The notes beneath the pieces are model-generated. The model saw nothing but the letters and a program-made list of their open reading frames with translations. It was not told where the DNA came from and did not search any database. Both the position numbers and the translations under genes were made by a program. From Metallyticus violacea (Eukaryota; Arthropoda; Insecta; Mantodea; Metallyticidae): a stretch of DNA of 64,000 bases. Where the stretch lies: the NCBI GenBank assembly GCA_030762175.1, contig CM060840.1:37846501-37910500 (forward strand), in the 5' to 3' direction. Every line of letters begins with the position of its first letter. Position 1 is the first letter of the stretch. Of the stretch, positions 36,101 through 48,201 are shown piece after piece.

Positions 36101-36837
36101 CAAATAAACATAATTGTAGCAAAGGAAGAAATATTTAAGCTATGCATATTAATCTTTAATTATTTTTTGGTTTTTTATATTTTCAGCATTTTTCTTTCTA
36201 CAATAGCCTGCTTGGGTAGCATTTTTTGTGATAAAATGATAAAATTAAGTATTCAAGCTTACAATTGTAAGATGAACAAAAATGTCCCTGCATTTTTTTG
36301 CAAGTAGTTCCAAAGTACTTTTTATAACGTTTAACACCAAGATTTCCAAATTTATGTGAAAAAAATATAATTTTATTCAATGTCTAGAGACTTAACTGTC
36401 ATATAAAAATTAAAATCTAATAAAACTAAGGAAGTGCATATATTTTTGACAAAATATGAAATTAAAAAAATCATATTTTGTCACTAGAGACTTTCAGTGA
36501 CGTACTTAAAACTTAAATGTTTCCCGACAGCTTTTGAACTATAAATACTGTATTAGTAGTGATATTTGCATAATTATCCGCTTGTATCAGCATCAAATGT
36601 TGTAATAGTTTACTGTTAAATTGCAAATAAAATAATCTTGAGATGGAAAAATTAAAAAGTGGGGGGACAAAAATGAAAATAACATTTTCTCAATTTCTGA
36701 ATGAATATAAAATATAAACACTAGTGTCAAGAAAGAAGGGGGAAAAGAAAAATATGGTATATTTCACTCTTAGTTTACAGAAAGATGTTCACAAAATGAG
36801 ATCATACACTTGCGCTAGTGCATAGTATTGCTGGCAA
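33170..36837. other. No gene recognised; GC-richer stretch 34540-34700
   Basis: Mostly AT-rich. Around 34540-34700 CpG content rises, with a palindromic CRE (TGACGTCA) at 34608-34615. Several short frames there are unrecognised. Confidence 0.4.
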
Positions 36838-36908
36838 CTGGCCGAGAGGAAGCAGAGGTCGCTGCGGCAGGCCAAGGCTCACCACAGGCTGTAGTCAATG
36901 AGAAGAAG
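36838..36908 (+). mobile_element. RTE-like LINE 3' end
   Basis: Reads LAERKQRSLRQAKAHHRL and a stop (36891-36893), close to the W(R)SL..AKAH.GL ending of RTE-type reverse-transcriptase proteins. It is followed by tcaatgagaagaag, an incipient (AAG)n tail. Strongly 5'-truncated. A related end occurs at 52530-52635. Confidence 0.6.
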
Positions 36909-37029
36909 TTCACAAATTGAAACAGTTATAGTAAAAGAAAACGATGAACGTATTTTTCACCTCTGAATGGAAGTAATATTAAATGGTATTAACAAAATAG
37001 GATCGTGTGGAAAACTTATTTGCTTTCAC

Positions 37030-37130
37030 GCAGAATCTCGATGATAAATTGGTAGCATTTGCGGAAGGTTCTAGGTTCGAATCGCTGTCAGATCAAGATG
37101 TCAGGTTAGTGCTTTTTTTTTTTTTTTTTT
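37030..37130 (+). repeat. Possible tRNA-derived SINE fragment with T-run
   Basis: aattggtagcatttgcgg resembles box A, and ggttcgaatcgc (37074-37085) is a near-consensus box B. The gap between them is about 20 bases, shorter than in a true tRNA. An 18-base T-run follows at 37113-37130. It is not related in sequence to SINE-A or SINE-B beyond the boxes. Confidence 0.45.
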
Positions 37131-38399
37131 GGAAAGTTTTTTTACCCTGAGAAGGTAAGCGCAGCTTTAAGGCGCCATGGACTCCGAGCTCATTAATTAA
37201 CGCCATCTTTAATTAATTTAATTTATTCATCCCTACAGACCTACACCTATGGTATTCAGTCCATAATCTGCAGACGTCGCGAGAAGACCAATGCAGTCAA
37301 AGCGACAATAAATAATACACAGAAAAAAATCTGTTCTATGAAGGCCTTTTTCATCCCTCTTTGTCGTATCAGCATCGTCCGCTTCCCCATTTTAGTGCTT
37401 AAACTGCCAACCTCTAATTCCCTGCAAAAATTAAGTTTGTCTTCCTCTACCTGTTTCTCCCAGTAAACACAAGAGTAGGGGGCTATCAGCCTTCAGCTGT
37501 AAGTGCACACTTGTGCAGTTTCGCGATTATAGGTAGTCTTACTCTTAAACAAATAGTACATTACTAAACATCTTCTTGCAGGAAATGCGTGAAACAAACA
37601 AGCTTTTTATCAGTGAGCCTTAAGTTAGGTAAAAATAGAAAGATATGGGATTCAAACCACTATAACATGCATTCGACCACGTTGCTTGTCAAAAATTTTA
37701 TGTTTTCTTGTCAACAGTTTCACTAGCGGTCCTTTGTTTAGCGGTAAAGCTAGCTGGATGGGGTAATACATCGTGTAACAACGAACATGACCTAACTTTA
37801 GGGAAATACACTGAGATTGTTTGAGGTACGGGCCGGAAGAGCGCAGCCACATACTAAAAGAATTAAGTGTCAAGACCATATAATTCATATGCAGGTTGCA
37901 ACCAGAAGCTAGTTCAGGGAGGCGCGTCATTTTGCGTTACTCGACGTTTTTATTATGTGTAAAAAGTGTGGAAGTTGTTCTTCGCTATTATCTCAATTGC
38001 TAAATGTAAGTTTTATGCACCATATATATGTGATATTTTGTACTAAAGGGATGTAGTGTGCAGTATTAATTTCCAGTATATAGCAAGCAATATAACATTT
38101 GAGAATGAAGAAGTAATATATATTCAAATTATAAAAGTATCAACTCAAAAGCATTTAAAGACATAGTAAATGAATAAACATGTTCCTAGAATTCCATAAA
38201 GTGAGCTTTATGATAACTCAGAACTAGCTCTAGTAACTTGCTCGGATACTTCCACTCTTACACTATTTTTTAGTACTAAGGCAATTTAAATAATCCCTAC
38301 CACAGTTCTGGTCGTTGTTAGACGTCTTTTAATGTCCTATTTAGTGTTTTCCATTCACTCCTATTCCTAATTCACAAGTGATCACTACTTACTTTAACC
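37131..38399. other. No gene recognised
   Basis: Moderately AT-rich. A minus-strand frame at 37652-37930 shows no known motif. Confidence 0.4.
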
Positions 38400-39179
38400 G
38401 TAAAGTTGAGCACCAAATTTTGGAACTACCCATGCTCCTCTTGCCTGTCCTGGGTCCCACATCTTCGCTGTGTAAGTCCATTCTGCAACCAGTACGCCTT
38501 CTCTTGTACTGAAATCGACGTTTCTTACTTTGTTTTCAAGAATTCCTTCCTCCATTTTCTTCTGGTAAACATGAAGCATTATTTTGTCTCTGGAGGGAGG
38601 AACCATATTTGTAGATTAGAGCTGGGATTACACATATCTCAAAAAACAAAAGTATTTTCTTTTGGTAATGGCACAACTTTGTTCTGTCAGATGAATTGAC
38701 TCCAAATTTTTCTCCGTGTTACTGCATCTCTTTATTTTATTTCTTTGTCGAAAGTCTTGTCAGAAGAAATAATTTGGCCAATGGTTAGTGGTAGTACTTC
38801 ACACATTCTAATAGTTATCTGTCAATGATTATTTGTACTTCCCTTCTATTGGTCATAGTTTGATTTTCCTGAAGTTTAATGCGAAATCTATTTCTTTGAA
38901 CTTACTGATATCTAGTTTTATGTTCTTTAATTCATTCCCTGATTTCGAGACTATATCATCAGTAAATTTTACACTGATAAATGTCCCATTTATTCGTACT
39001 TGTTTTTTCAATCGAATTTACGAAACTGGTATCCAAGAGACAGGTAAATAACTTGGGGTCATAAAGTATTCCCTTGCTTTACTCTCCGTTCTGACTTATG
39101 CCCTCTGATTTTGTAAGCATTTTTGCGCCTCTATTACTGTAGATCTTGGCAAGAAGCCTGATATATTCATTGTGTAAAC
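38400..39179 (-). pseudogene. RTE-like LINE reverse-transcriptase relic
   Basis: Read down the minus strand: HNEYIRLLAKIYSNRGAK, then (after shifts) SKGILYDPKLFTCLLDTSF, then VKFTDDIVSKSGNELK, then YQKKMEEGILENKVRN. These match, in order, the YI.LL..IY.N.(A), (RG)...DP(LS)PKLF, FADDI and Q..ME..(ML)...LR(D).(I)RN segments of the RTE-type reverse transcriptase and its C-terminal region. The catalytic box has Thr for Ala (FTDD). Several stops and frameshifts. Part of a ~10-kb cluster of retroelement debris, all on the minus strand. Confidence 0.7.
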
Positions 39180-40269
39180 CCGTAAGCCAAAATATAAGTA
39201 ATTATTTACCGGTTTTTTTAACCAATAACAAAGCAAGAGTACATTAGTTGCTGCTGGGGTTAGATTTCCAAAAGAATTTAAAGATTAGTGCTAGACAAGA
39301 CAAATTAAGAAATTATTGCATGAAAAAGGAATTGGACAGCAGTTTGTAAATTAAAAGTATATGAATAAAACTGAAGAAACAATTTTCAGAATATGTGAGG
39401 TAATAGAGTAATACAGAAAGAAAAATAAATGCCGAAACAGGTACTAGGCACGGCAGAATAACATATCTTGTAGCAATAAAAAACATAATGCAATGCTCAG
39501 TACTGAAACATAAAAAAGTAATTTTCTTTGTTGTGTTTATTTACCGGTTCCTTTGAGTACATCTGACGTGTTTTCTATGCAGCGCACCACATGCAAAAGG
39601 TAGACGCACCGTTTTCGAGTATTCGTAACTAAGTATATAAGGACAGAATGTGGTAGTAGGTGGAAGAAGCTGTTTGCCTAAGCCTGTGAACTTTGCTCAG
39701 CCAAGATTACGTAACTAAGAGGGTTTGCTTGCAGCCCGCAAGCTAATTACAGTAAGGAGCCAACGTTGTGTATGCAGTGTCGGCCTTAATACATTAAAGT
39801 GTAAAGATATCCATGTTGAGATTCCCTGGAGAAAGTGACTGCATACAGCTACGACAGAACGGTGCTACCTACACGAATGGGAACCAATTTGGGGGACAAG
39901 GACTCGGTTGGGAACAATTTTAAACCAAGAGCATATATTGATTACATAATAAAATAAACAATAAAGTATACCTTAGAACAATGCAGCTAAAATAACAAGT
40001 TCTATAGAAACAGAAATATATAAAGCACTCAAATAGTAGCTTATATATCGCAATGTTTCAAACCGCTTCTGTTCTTCTTCAAAGGCAGAAGATAAGTTGA
40101 AGGTGGTAAAAATAAATATTGTCTTGAAGGTAACATAATGCATGGAAACAGTAAAATAAGCATCAAGGGGGAAAATGTGGGAGAGAAAAAATAAAAAAAA
40201 AGATATTAATAATTCAAAAATTAAAAAACAATAACAAAGTATAAAATGGAATATTAATATGTAAGATTT
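39180..40269. other. AT-rich DNA, no feature recognised
   Basis: 5' parts of the RTE relic may extend a little into this region, but I cannot read them. Confidence 0.4.
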
Positions 40270-40650
40270 AAACCCGGTAGTGTACACGATTTATGTCAAA
40301 ATATAGCTTCTATCTCTCTTCTCTGAGGTAGCTTTCGGTAATATACGTCGGATCACTGAATGTTAAAATAAATACATCAAAATATTTACAGTGAGACAAG
40401 GCATGTTGGGCAACCGGTATGGGAGACTTGATTTTAACAGAACGTCTATGCTTTTTCATACGTAGCGAAATAACAGTAGAACTTGAACCAATATAAAGTC
40501 TTTGCAAAGCTTACAAGGCAGCATATATACGACGTTCTTAGAAGCAGAGCTAACAAAGGAAAAATCTTGAAATCTCTGGATAAATTGAGGCTGTGGAACG
40601 AATGACATAATTAGCGCACATGTTTTACATTTAGGGCGTTGGCAAGATTA
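40270..40650 (-). pseudogene. Penelope-like element, 3' end with GIY-YIG endonuclease
   Basis: On the minus strand: CQRPKCKTC, then SASKNVVYMLPCKLCK, a one-base frameshift, then LYIGSSSTVISLRMKKHRRS and PVAQHALSHCKYFDVFI. Penelope-like elements carry after their reverse transcriptase a linker with C..P.C..C, then S.NVVY.I.C..C, then the GIY-YIG nuclease starting YIGxT...L..R...H. The Tyr of YIG, the Arg of LRMKKH and the following His are visible, and REER near 40310 occupies the place of the R...E segment. A stop follows at once. The reverse-transcriptase part is not recognisable upstream. Confidence 0.75.
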
Positions 40651-41221
40651 TGAGACTGCGAATAGATGGGTAATTTGGATGAAGATTGGTTGAGGCGAAA
40701 TATACGTGTAGGGTGTATTTCGGTACAAATTTACTTAATCACTTAAGATTAATGCATTAATAAATTATCACGACATTCTTTCAAAATCAGTTTGCTGCTC
40801 TAAACTCCATAGACGTAAGTTATGAAATTTGAAATTTATTAAAATACTAAGTAAAATACTAATTACAAGAGAGTCTTCACCTATCTAGCCCAGGCCGTTT
40901 TAGGTATAACCCCTCACAATTACAAAAAATTTAACATAAAAATGATTTTATACTAACACTTTATCTAAACTCTTAATAATTAAACAAAGTATAAAATTTC
41001 CACCTTGACTGCATCAAACCCCAGTCCCCGGTTCATCACCAGTAACCTACTGAAATTCTAGGGGACTAAAATAAAACTTTTCAGCTACTCTACCTATACC
41101 ATTATTTTATCAGCTAGCTATAGTCTCTACAGACTATTATTTCTCAATAATGCTATACTTAACACCTTAAAATATTGCATCTACAATGCAGTACAATACA
41201 ATATACTTCTGATTATTACCC

Positions 41222-41247
41222 CATTCAAACAACTCCATGACATAAAT
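41222..41247 (+). repeat. Short direct repeat A, copy 1 (26 bp)
   Basis: cattcaaacaactccatgac and the next six bases, identical to 41295-41320. Confidence 0.9.
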
Positions 41248-41252
41248 CCATG

Positions 41253-41288
41253 ACCTATTTGAGACTTTGTTTAAAAGTTTCTCCTCAA
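41253..41288 (+). repeat. Short direct repeat B, copy 1 (36 bp)
   Basis: Begins acctatttgagactttgttt. All 36 bases recur at 41711-41746. It lies between the two copies of repeat A. Confidence 0.9.
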
Positions 41289-41294
41289 ACTTTT

Positions 41295-41320
41295 CATTCA
41301 AACAACTCCATGACATAAAT
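41295..41320 (+). repeat. Short direct repeat A, copy 2 (26 bp)
   Basis: Identical to 41222-41247. Confidence 0.9.
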
Positions 41321-41710
41321 CTAAATGGTTAAAACCAAAGAGCATTTACTTATTATTCATCCAGACCCATTTATTTTTAACTCTATGCAAACATTCCCCT
41401 AAATTCCTTAAACGAGATTTGTCCCCCCAAAAATTTTCCTTAGTGCTATCTCAGATATTATGCAAACCCATTTTACTTTGATCAACTGACTCCTCCGCTC
41501 TCTTGTTTCTGTACATTCAAGGGACGTAAGTGGTGACAATGTTAATGAATTTCATATTGAAAGTTTTTGGTTAACACATTAAGCCCATCAGTTTTGATAG
41601 CTGTCATTCCCTGCATACAAAAATATATATTCCCTTTTCCTTTCCTTTGCTTCTTTTTTGTGTTTTATTTCATAAATAAGCGCTATAAAATCTATGACTA
41701 CTGTCACCAA

Positions 41711-41746
41711 ACCTATTTGAGACTTTGTTTAAAAGTTTCTCCTCAA
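41711..41746 (+). repeat. Short direct repeat B, copy 2 (36 bp)
   Basis: Identical to 41253-41288, about 460 bp away. Confidence 0.9.
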
Positions 41747-43405
41747 TCTAAAGAATTTTGTGTTACTAATTCCAAAACTAACATTGCAATGCACTATACA
41801 GTGAGATAATAATTAGTAACAGTAAAAATAATCTAATTAAGGATCGAATAATCAATGCTCTTTTTCCTGCTGAACTAGGTAAAATGCCTTTGATTATGTA
41901 TGACCATAAAAACAGGAATTGATTGAGCCTTTCCATTTTAAGCTCGTATATGTTGATTCTTTGTTGTTATTAGTGTTTATCATAGGAGTCTTTAAGACAA
42001 GTGCTTAATATTCGTCAAGTATTCATTTCTGTTTTGCCATTGGGCCAAATCTATACCATAAGAGCATAATTATGTGATTTTACATTTCAAATTTTGAGAT
42101 AAATGAGAATATGTAAAGTGAATGGGAGAGAACTAATCCATAAACCAGAATAGATTTGGTAAGCATTTTGAACCAGGGATTCAAGTGCATGGGAGTCGAA
42201 ATCAGCTGAGGGAGTAATCGGCGTTTTTCAGACGTATCTCATCCCTAAAGGCAATTGAGCGTCTAGTCGCTGAGACTTGGTTCTAAAGGTGGTAAATGTT
42301 TGTAATGATATTCATTAATCAGTTATTGTGAGTGTCCCTGGGATTCATTCACATTTTAATAATCTCTTTAGATTTACGGCTTGAATGCTGAGGCTACGGG
42401 TTGGCTTATTTAATGAGGTGTGAATTAAGCTCTGTTTCGTCATCCCTGGCTGTGTCAACCTAGAGCAAAAATAATTAAAACCTTATTAAGCAGATTGGGT
42501 AAAGCCTTATTAATGAGATTAGGTTTAGCTAATCCCATTGTTTATTTATACTTGGTCATTTCATACTTAAAAATTTTATTGGTATTTGTAATATTGTTCC
42601 AAAAGAATATTAGTATTAATTACTTTCTATAAATTCTATAAATATCTCTTCGTTGAAAGCTCAGTATTATTTCTAGTACTAGAATCACATTTTAAATATT
42701 TAGGAAAAAATTCGTAATTAGCAGTGAAAAGAATAGAAATGAAATTCAAAAATAAGGTATATAAACAGAATTAACTTGTAATTAAAAAGTGAACTCTAAC
42801 ACGAATGTAATTAATTTTAAGCTTAAAGAAAGTCCATAAACACGTTGAATAACCTTTTTCTGACATGGGTGTGGCTTTTAATGTATAAAATGCAAAAATA
42901 AGTAACCACCATTAGTGACGAACTAAATAACATTTACTTCAGTCTAAAATGTTGACAAGATGTTTCAAATTGATGAATGCATGGATAGAAATCTTATAAA
43001 TATTGTGTCCCATATGTGCGAAGAATACTTGGTAGATTGCAATTAAAAGCATATATTATGTGTGTGTATGTGAATTCGAATTTAGGTTCATGGATAGTGA
43101 CTACTCAACATAGCGCTAAAGTACAAGGGACAGAAATTAAGTTCTTTAAAACAATAGCACGTTACACTAGACTGGATGATGAAATAGAGTAACTAAATAT
43201 CAAAGAATTAACATCACTATATAAATAATAGTGCAGACAATAATTAACAAGAATTTAGAAAAACACAACCCCAAAAGTAACCGTAATTACTGAACTGAAG
43301 GAAGACGAAACCCAGGAATACCCAGAAAGAGATCAATAAAACAGGAGTTTGGAGCTGAAACAGGTTGAAAGTGGTCTAGCCTTGTTGCAGAAGAAGAACA
43401 ATAAA

Positions 43406-43427
43406 ATAATAATAATAATAATAATAA

Positions 43428-43478
<51 letters not shown>

Positions 43479-43488
43479 GAAGAAGAAA
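43406..43488. repeat. (AAT)n then (AAG)n microsatellite
   Basis: About eight AAT triplets (to 43430), then about 16 AAG triplets with one TAG variant. The poly-Arg frame is an artefact. Confidence 0.95.
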
Positions 43489-43757
43489 GTATTACTCTGC
43501 TGCGAATTTATTTTGTTGTATTATTCCTAGGGTAAAGTTTGGTCGAGATTGTACTGAACTTGAATGTTGTCTATTATTTATTTATTTTGTGAACACTACA
43601 GATTTCCTAACTACAATGTTCACTTAATCAGATGTAATATCCTTACAATTACAAGACAGTGAATAAATAAAACAAAATAAAAACAGAATATGACAAAAAG
43701 TTACAAAAACAAATAGGACAAAACAAAAAATTAATGGTAATGTTGATACATGATAAG

Positions 43758-44265
43758 TTAATATATACTTTGTAATAAATGATCGCAGAATAAAGCGAAA
43801 GTGTAAATGTTCATATTGAATATGTCAATAGTAAAATGATGTAATTTGTTATATAAAGTTTGCATTCTAAGCACAGGAGAATATGTATAAACATCGGTAT
43901 TAACCTTTGGAATAAAAAAGATTTTAGGAAATTGGTTTGGCGTAATATTTGGAACATAAAAGCATATTGATTATCTTAACAATTGAATCATCAACCTTGT
44001 TGTTTAATAGTTTGTAGAGGAAAAATAACAAGTGATTCCTTTTGTGAAATAAATTTTGGTACTGAAATAATTTAAGTAATATAAGAAATTAAATTATGAA
44101 AAAAACTAACTTTTTTGAAAATGCATGCTTTAGAAAGTTGCGTTGAATTATTTCAATAGTTTAACTGATTTATAAGAACTCCATATAATAGAAGCATATT
44201 CAAGTTTAGATATGATAAATGAATTGTATAAAATAAATAGAATTCTCAGATCATTAAAATGAGAT
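43758..44265 (-). pseudogene. Jockey/CR1-like LINE reverse-transcriptase C-terminal relic
   Basis: The minus strand reads NSFIISKLEYASIIWSSYKS, the well-known V.SKLEYAS..W.P motif following the reverse transcriptase of Jockey/CR1/I-type elements. It then reads IIQRNFLKHAF, FLYKLLNNKVDDS, and, after a frameshift, SPVLRMQTLYNKLHHFTIDI. These fit the usual (V)QR.FL, FLYKL.N..ID and NSP..RM...N...DIF segments. Two frameshifts and two stops. The end lies near 43758. The element is too short and decayed to place in a clade. Confidence 0.8.
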
Positions 44266-44721
44266 GAATTACGAATAATAAATTATAAGTATAGTTATTT
44301 GCAGTTGGTCATTACTTTAAAAGTTTAGTGTTTAATTACAACAATTGCAACGAAGAAGGGAATTCGGGAAGAGGTGAATAAGAAAGCGGGGTTAAAGGAG
44401 CATAATGAGTTCCTGAAGCCTTTTCATGTGGATCTTATACATCAGCAAGTCAGGATTTCTCAAACATGAACTTCTAGTGCATGAAGAAGTATGGACAAAG
44501 TTTCCATTTGCTTTAACTATTCAGCATCTTCCGAACTTCCTCCCTAAAGTTGGTTCTTATGTAAAGTTTGAAACAGTCCACGTTAGCACGTACCAGTCTA
44601 AGTGGTTCAGATTCTAGCAACAATTGTTTCCCATTAATACAAGTGGCATCACTTTGAAAAGACGAACTCGCCGCTTAATATTAAGCAACGCTTTGAAGCT
44701 TGCAGCGTTCCATTGTAACAG
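44266..44721. other. No gene recognised
   Basis: Becomes GC-richer towards 44650, leading into the candidate exon region. Confidence 0.4.
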
Positions 44722-44796
44722 ATGTGGGAGCGGATTACTTCTGCGTTCCTCTTTAACAATGCATGCGCGACACCGCCAAGCCTAATTCCAACTAAA

Positions 44797-44844
44797 ATGG
44801 CGACCGTAGCAGATCCGCAGCAACTTGGAGAACGAGCGACCAAG
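44797..44844 (+). CDS. Candidate first coding exon (16 codons)
   Basis: ATG in a strong context (actaaaATGGCG, also a YY1/Pho-like site) starts MATVADPQQLGERATK and reaches a consensus donor (ACCAAG then GTTAGT) in phase 0. Without splicing, the frame stays open to 44979. It also extends upstream in frame to an ATG at 44722. The block 44690-44960 is CpG-richer than its surroundings, with gcatgcgcgac (NRF1-like) at 44761. No downstream exon identified and no known protein. A fragment of an unknown transposon is the main alternative. Confidence 0.3.
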
Positions 44845-44948
44845 GTTAGTTGGTCTCCTAAAGAACTGCTAAATAATATATGTATTACACTGCAGCTCTT
44901 TATCCAAGGAAACTTGGCTCCTTCTTCTCTCATGGTGAGAATTGTTTG

Positions 44949-44956
44949 TGACGTCA
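44949..44956. promoter_or_regulatory. Palindromic CRE (TGACGTCA)
   Basis: A perfect 8-bp cAMP-response-type element in the same GC-richer island as the candidate exon at 44797. Its position after the exon makes a promoter role uncertain. Confidence 0.25.
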
Positions 44957-44979
44957 TTCAGACAGTTGCCGAGAGATAA

Positions 44980-45773
44980 GGTAGCCCAGTCTGAGACTAT
45001 AGAGGCATGTTTCAAGGAGATAGTGACAAAGTGTTGCGAACTGTAGTAAACCTTCTGCCTGAATTTCTTCTAATACGGAGACTGTGAATAGAGAAAGTTG
45101 AATTTCCTTGGTAGTGACGACAAATGTACATAAAAACAAAGAGAATATCATAAAGGCTGATGTATTTTGAAGTTAAGACCAGCATGATTAACATTAACAT
45201 TAATAAACAGGCAATAGCAAGAGAGGGAGAGAGAGAAAGAGAGAACACTAAACCGAACTATATGCTAAGTACAGAACCCGGTAAAAGTTGCCGAAACACA
45301 TTTTTGAAGAGCGTGACTCAGAGAGTTGGTTCAGAAGTTACATCTTAAGATTCATATACTAAAAACCCTCTACCGATATCGGCGTAGCTAACCTAAAAAC
45401 AAACATATGCTTGGATGCTACTTTAACATAGCTTCCAAAGAGTGTTTACCTAATATTTAAAGAGATGTGATAATAGGCGATTACGCAGCTGGTAATTTTA
45501 TATTATAATTAATTGTGCTTCCTTTTTTCGGAAGTCCTGGTGATGCTTGGTAGTTCATAAAAGTACCTACAGCGTGTTGCTTACAAGTTAAATCAAGTTA
45601 AAATAGCGCATGAACTTAAAATATCAAATAAAAAAACAATAACTTTTATTGAAGCCAAACATTAGGGCTAAAATAATTATAAACTCAACAATTATTGAAG
45701 TTAGGATAAACTCTTGAAATTCGTAGAGGGCACGTTAGCAGTTTGGCCACTTCGGAAAATGCCCTCATGCTTG
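44980..45773. other. AT-rich DNA, short (GA)n near 45220
   Basis: No coding signal recognised. Confidence 0.5.
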
Positions 45774-46379
45774 TCTCAGTGCCTTGCTTCAAGTGATTTT
45801 TTCAGTCCATTCTGTTCTTCGCCTTTGATGACCAGTTGCTGCCAAAATGGGTCTTTAGGTCGTCAGCCCAAAATTTTTTCCGTCGTCTTACTCTATTGAG
45901 CCCATTTTAGCAACATGACCTCCCATCTCCATTTTATGTACTTCGCTGTTGTTGCCACTTCCTTCACACCTGTCGTTTTCCTGATATCCTCGTTGCGAAT
46001 TCGATCTCTCAGACTGAGGCGAAGTCTAAGATCTTCCTCCCCATTTTTCTCTAGTACGTTTCTAACATTCTCATTTCCTGTTTTGTTAGTGACCACGTCT
46101 AAAAACCGTACAGCATGATGGACGTTAACACCATTTTTATTTTTAAAATAAATGTCTTATTTATGGAAATAAATTTTATGCTCCAAAATGTTAACCATAT
46201 CGCAGAGAGGCGCCATTGGATCTCTTGAGAGTAAGGTTGTCCATGAACATTATCTGGCCAGTTGACATGCAGACGGGTTTCATGTTAATTGTGATGCTTT
46301 CCTCTGTGTTATTAGTAATTAATTTAGTTTTAGTGGAATTTAGTATAAGTCCTACTTTGTTTCTGTGATAATATATTTC
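45774..46379 (-). pseudogene. RTE-like LINE reverse-transcriptase C-terminal relic
   Basis: Down the minus strand: VGLILNSTKTKLITNNTEES (the VGL.IN..KTK.M.NN segment just after the FADD box), then TSIMLYGF and a stop and TWSLTKQEMRML (the LP...YG.ETW.LT segment). LSLRDRIRNEDIRKTTGVKE and IKWRWE follow (the (M)LG.SLRDRIRNE.IR..T.V.D...(K)W.WAGH segment), then RRRKKFWADDLKTHFGSNWS. The order is intact and about 200 codons remain, with a deletion between the first two blocks and several frameshifts. Same type as 38400-39179 but a different copy. Confidence 0.8.
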
Positions 46380-46850
46380 TTGTTAAACAATGAACTAACT
46401 TTAAACATTTAGGATTTAAAATAACTTACCTGAAACTTTTAAATTTTGGGTAAAAACTATATAAACTCAAAGTATTTGTGGAATCTTAAGAGTAATTTTA
46501 CGAAATAAAACAGCAAAAGGAACTCACATGAAGTTATTAATCAATGGCCTTCCAGTTTCATTTTATGTCTCAGAAATGTAAACAAACTAATAATAATCTT
46601 ACAATATCAAAAAAGTAATTGTTTTTTATTGTAGTCAAACATAAAAGATTGGAGATTGCTTTTGTTTTGCTGACAGTGCTAAATTAAATCTGTATGAGGG
46701 CTATTACATAAGTCCATACAAAATCAAAAGGTTGAGGAATGGTACTCATGGTTATAAACAGTTACGAAAATTAATCTGAGTTTGAGAACCACTTTCCTCC
46801 TTAAATTCGTAAACACAGGCTCAAAATAGACGAACATTGCCTTGTGAAAG
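46380..46850. other. AT-rich DNA, no feature recognised
   Basis: The 5' part of the RTE relic is not readable here. Confidence 0.5.
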
Positions 46851-47452
<602 letters not shown>

Positions 47453-48133
47453 TTCTCCAGATTTGTCTCCCCTCGGACTGCTTTCTTTTTCGTAACATGA
47501 AGAAATGTCTAGCAGGAAAGAATTCCGCATCAAATGAAGTCTCATCGAAAAATAATTGTATTTTACACAGCTGAAGAAATGCTTATTGATAGTTCAGACA
47601 AATTAGGAAATCGTTGGAATATATGTATAGAAGTTATGTTGCGAACTAAAACTATTTATTTTTTCCTAAAATGTCTTTATTTTTACATGGACTTATTAAG
47701 CAGCCCTCGTTTCACAAAACCTTGTGTCTTTGTACAAGATGCTCGAGTTAAGAAAAACCACATACCTGGTAGGTCTACCGAGAAAAGGACATACTAACAA
47801 CTACTTTTTTTTGAATACCTTTATACAAATTGAAATAAATGCCCCAGATTCTGTAACCAATTTGCAACAATGTTAATTGTCCCAAATTTTAAATATGTTT
47901 AATATGAATATATTTAATATTTTCACCTCACTTGTCTATCTATGGAACAATTCTCTTGTAGATAAAAAAATTTAACCGTCTCCAGAAAAATATAAAGTTG
48001 TATTCCATCTCTCAAACAATTTGACTGTGCAGTAGATGATATTCGGCATCTCCAAGAACTACAAAATTGAATAGAAGTAAAAGTTTTAGCGGTTACTCTC
48101 TAGATAGTTGGAAATTAACATTTAAGAGACATG

Positions 48134-48201
48134 TTTAGTAAGTTGTTACGTTCTTCTTACATTTACGTTTAGTAAGGTGTTATGTTCTTCCTTCATTTAC
48201 G
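48134..48201 (+). repeat. Tandem repeat, 2 x 34 bp
   Basis: Units 48134-48167 and 48168-48201 share 30 of 34 positions (tttagtaag.tgtta.gttctt, ending catttacg). Confidence 0.8.

Larger units (their letters stand above)
40651..43405. other. AT-rich DNA containing a shuffled short-repeat patch at 41222-41746
   Basis: No coding signal. See the separate entries for the repeated segments. The remainder shows nothing I can name. Confidence 0.5.
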
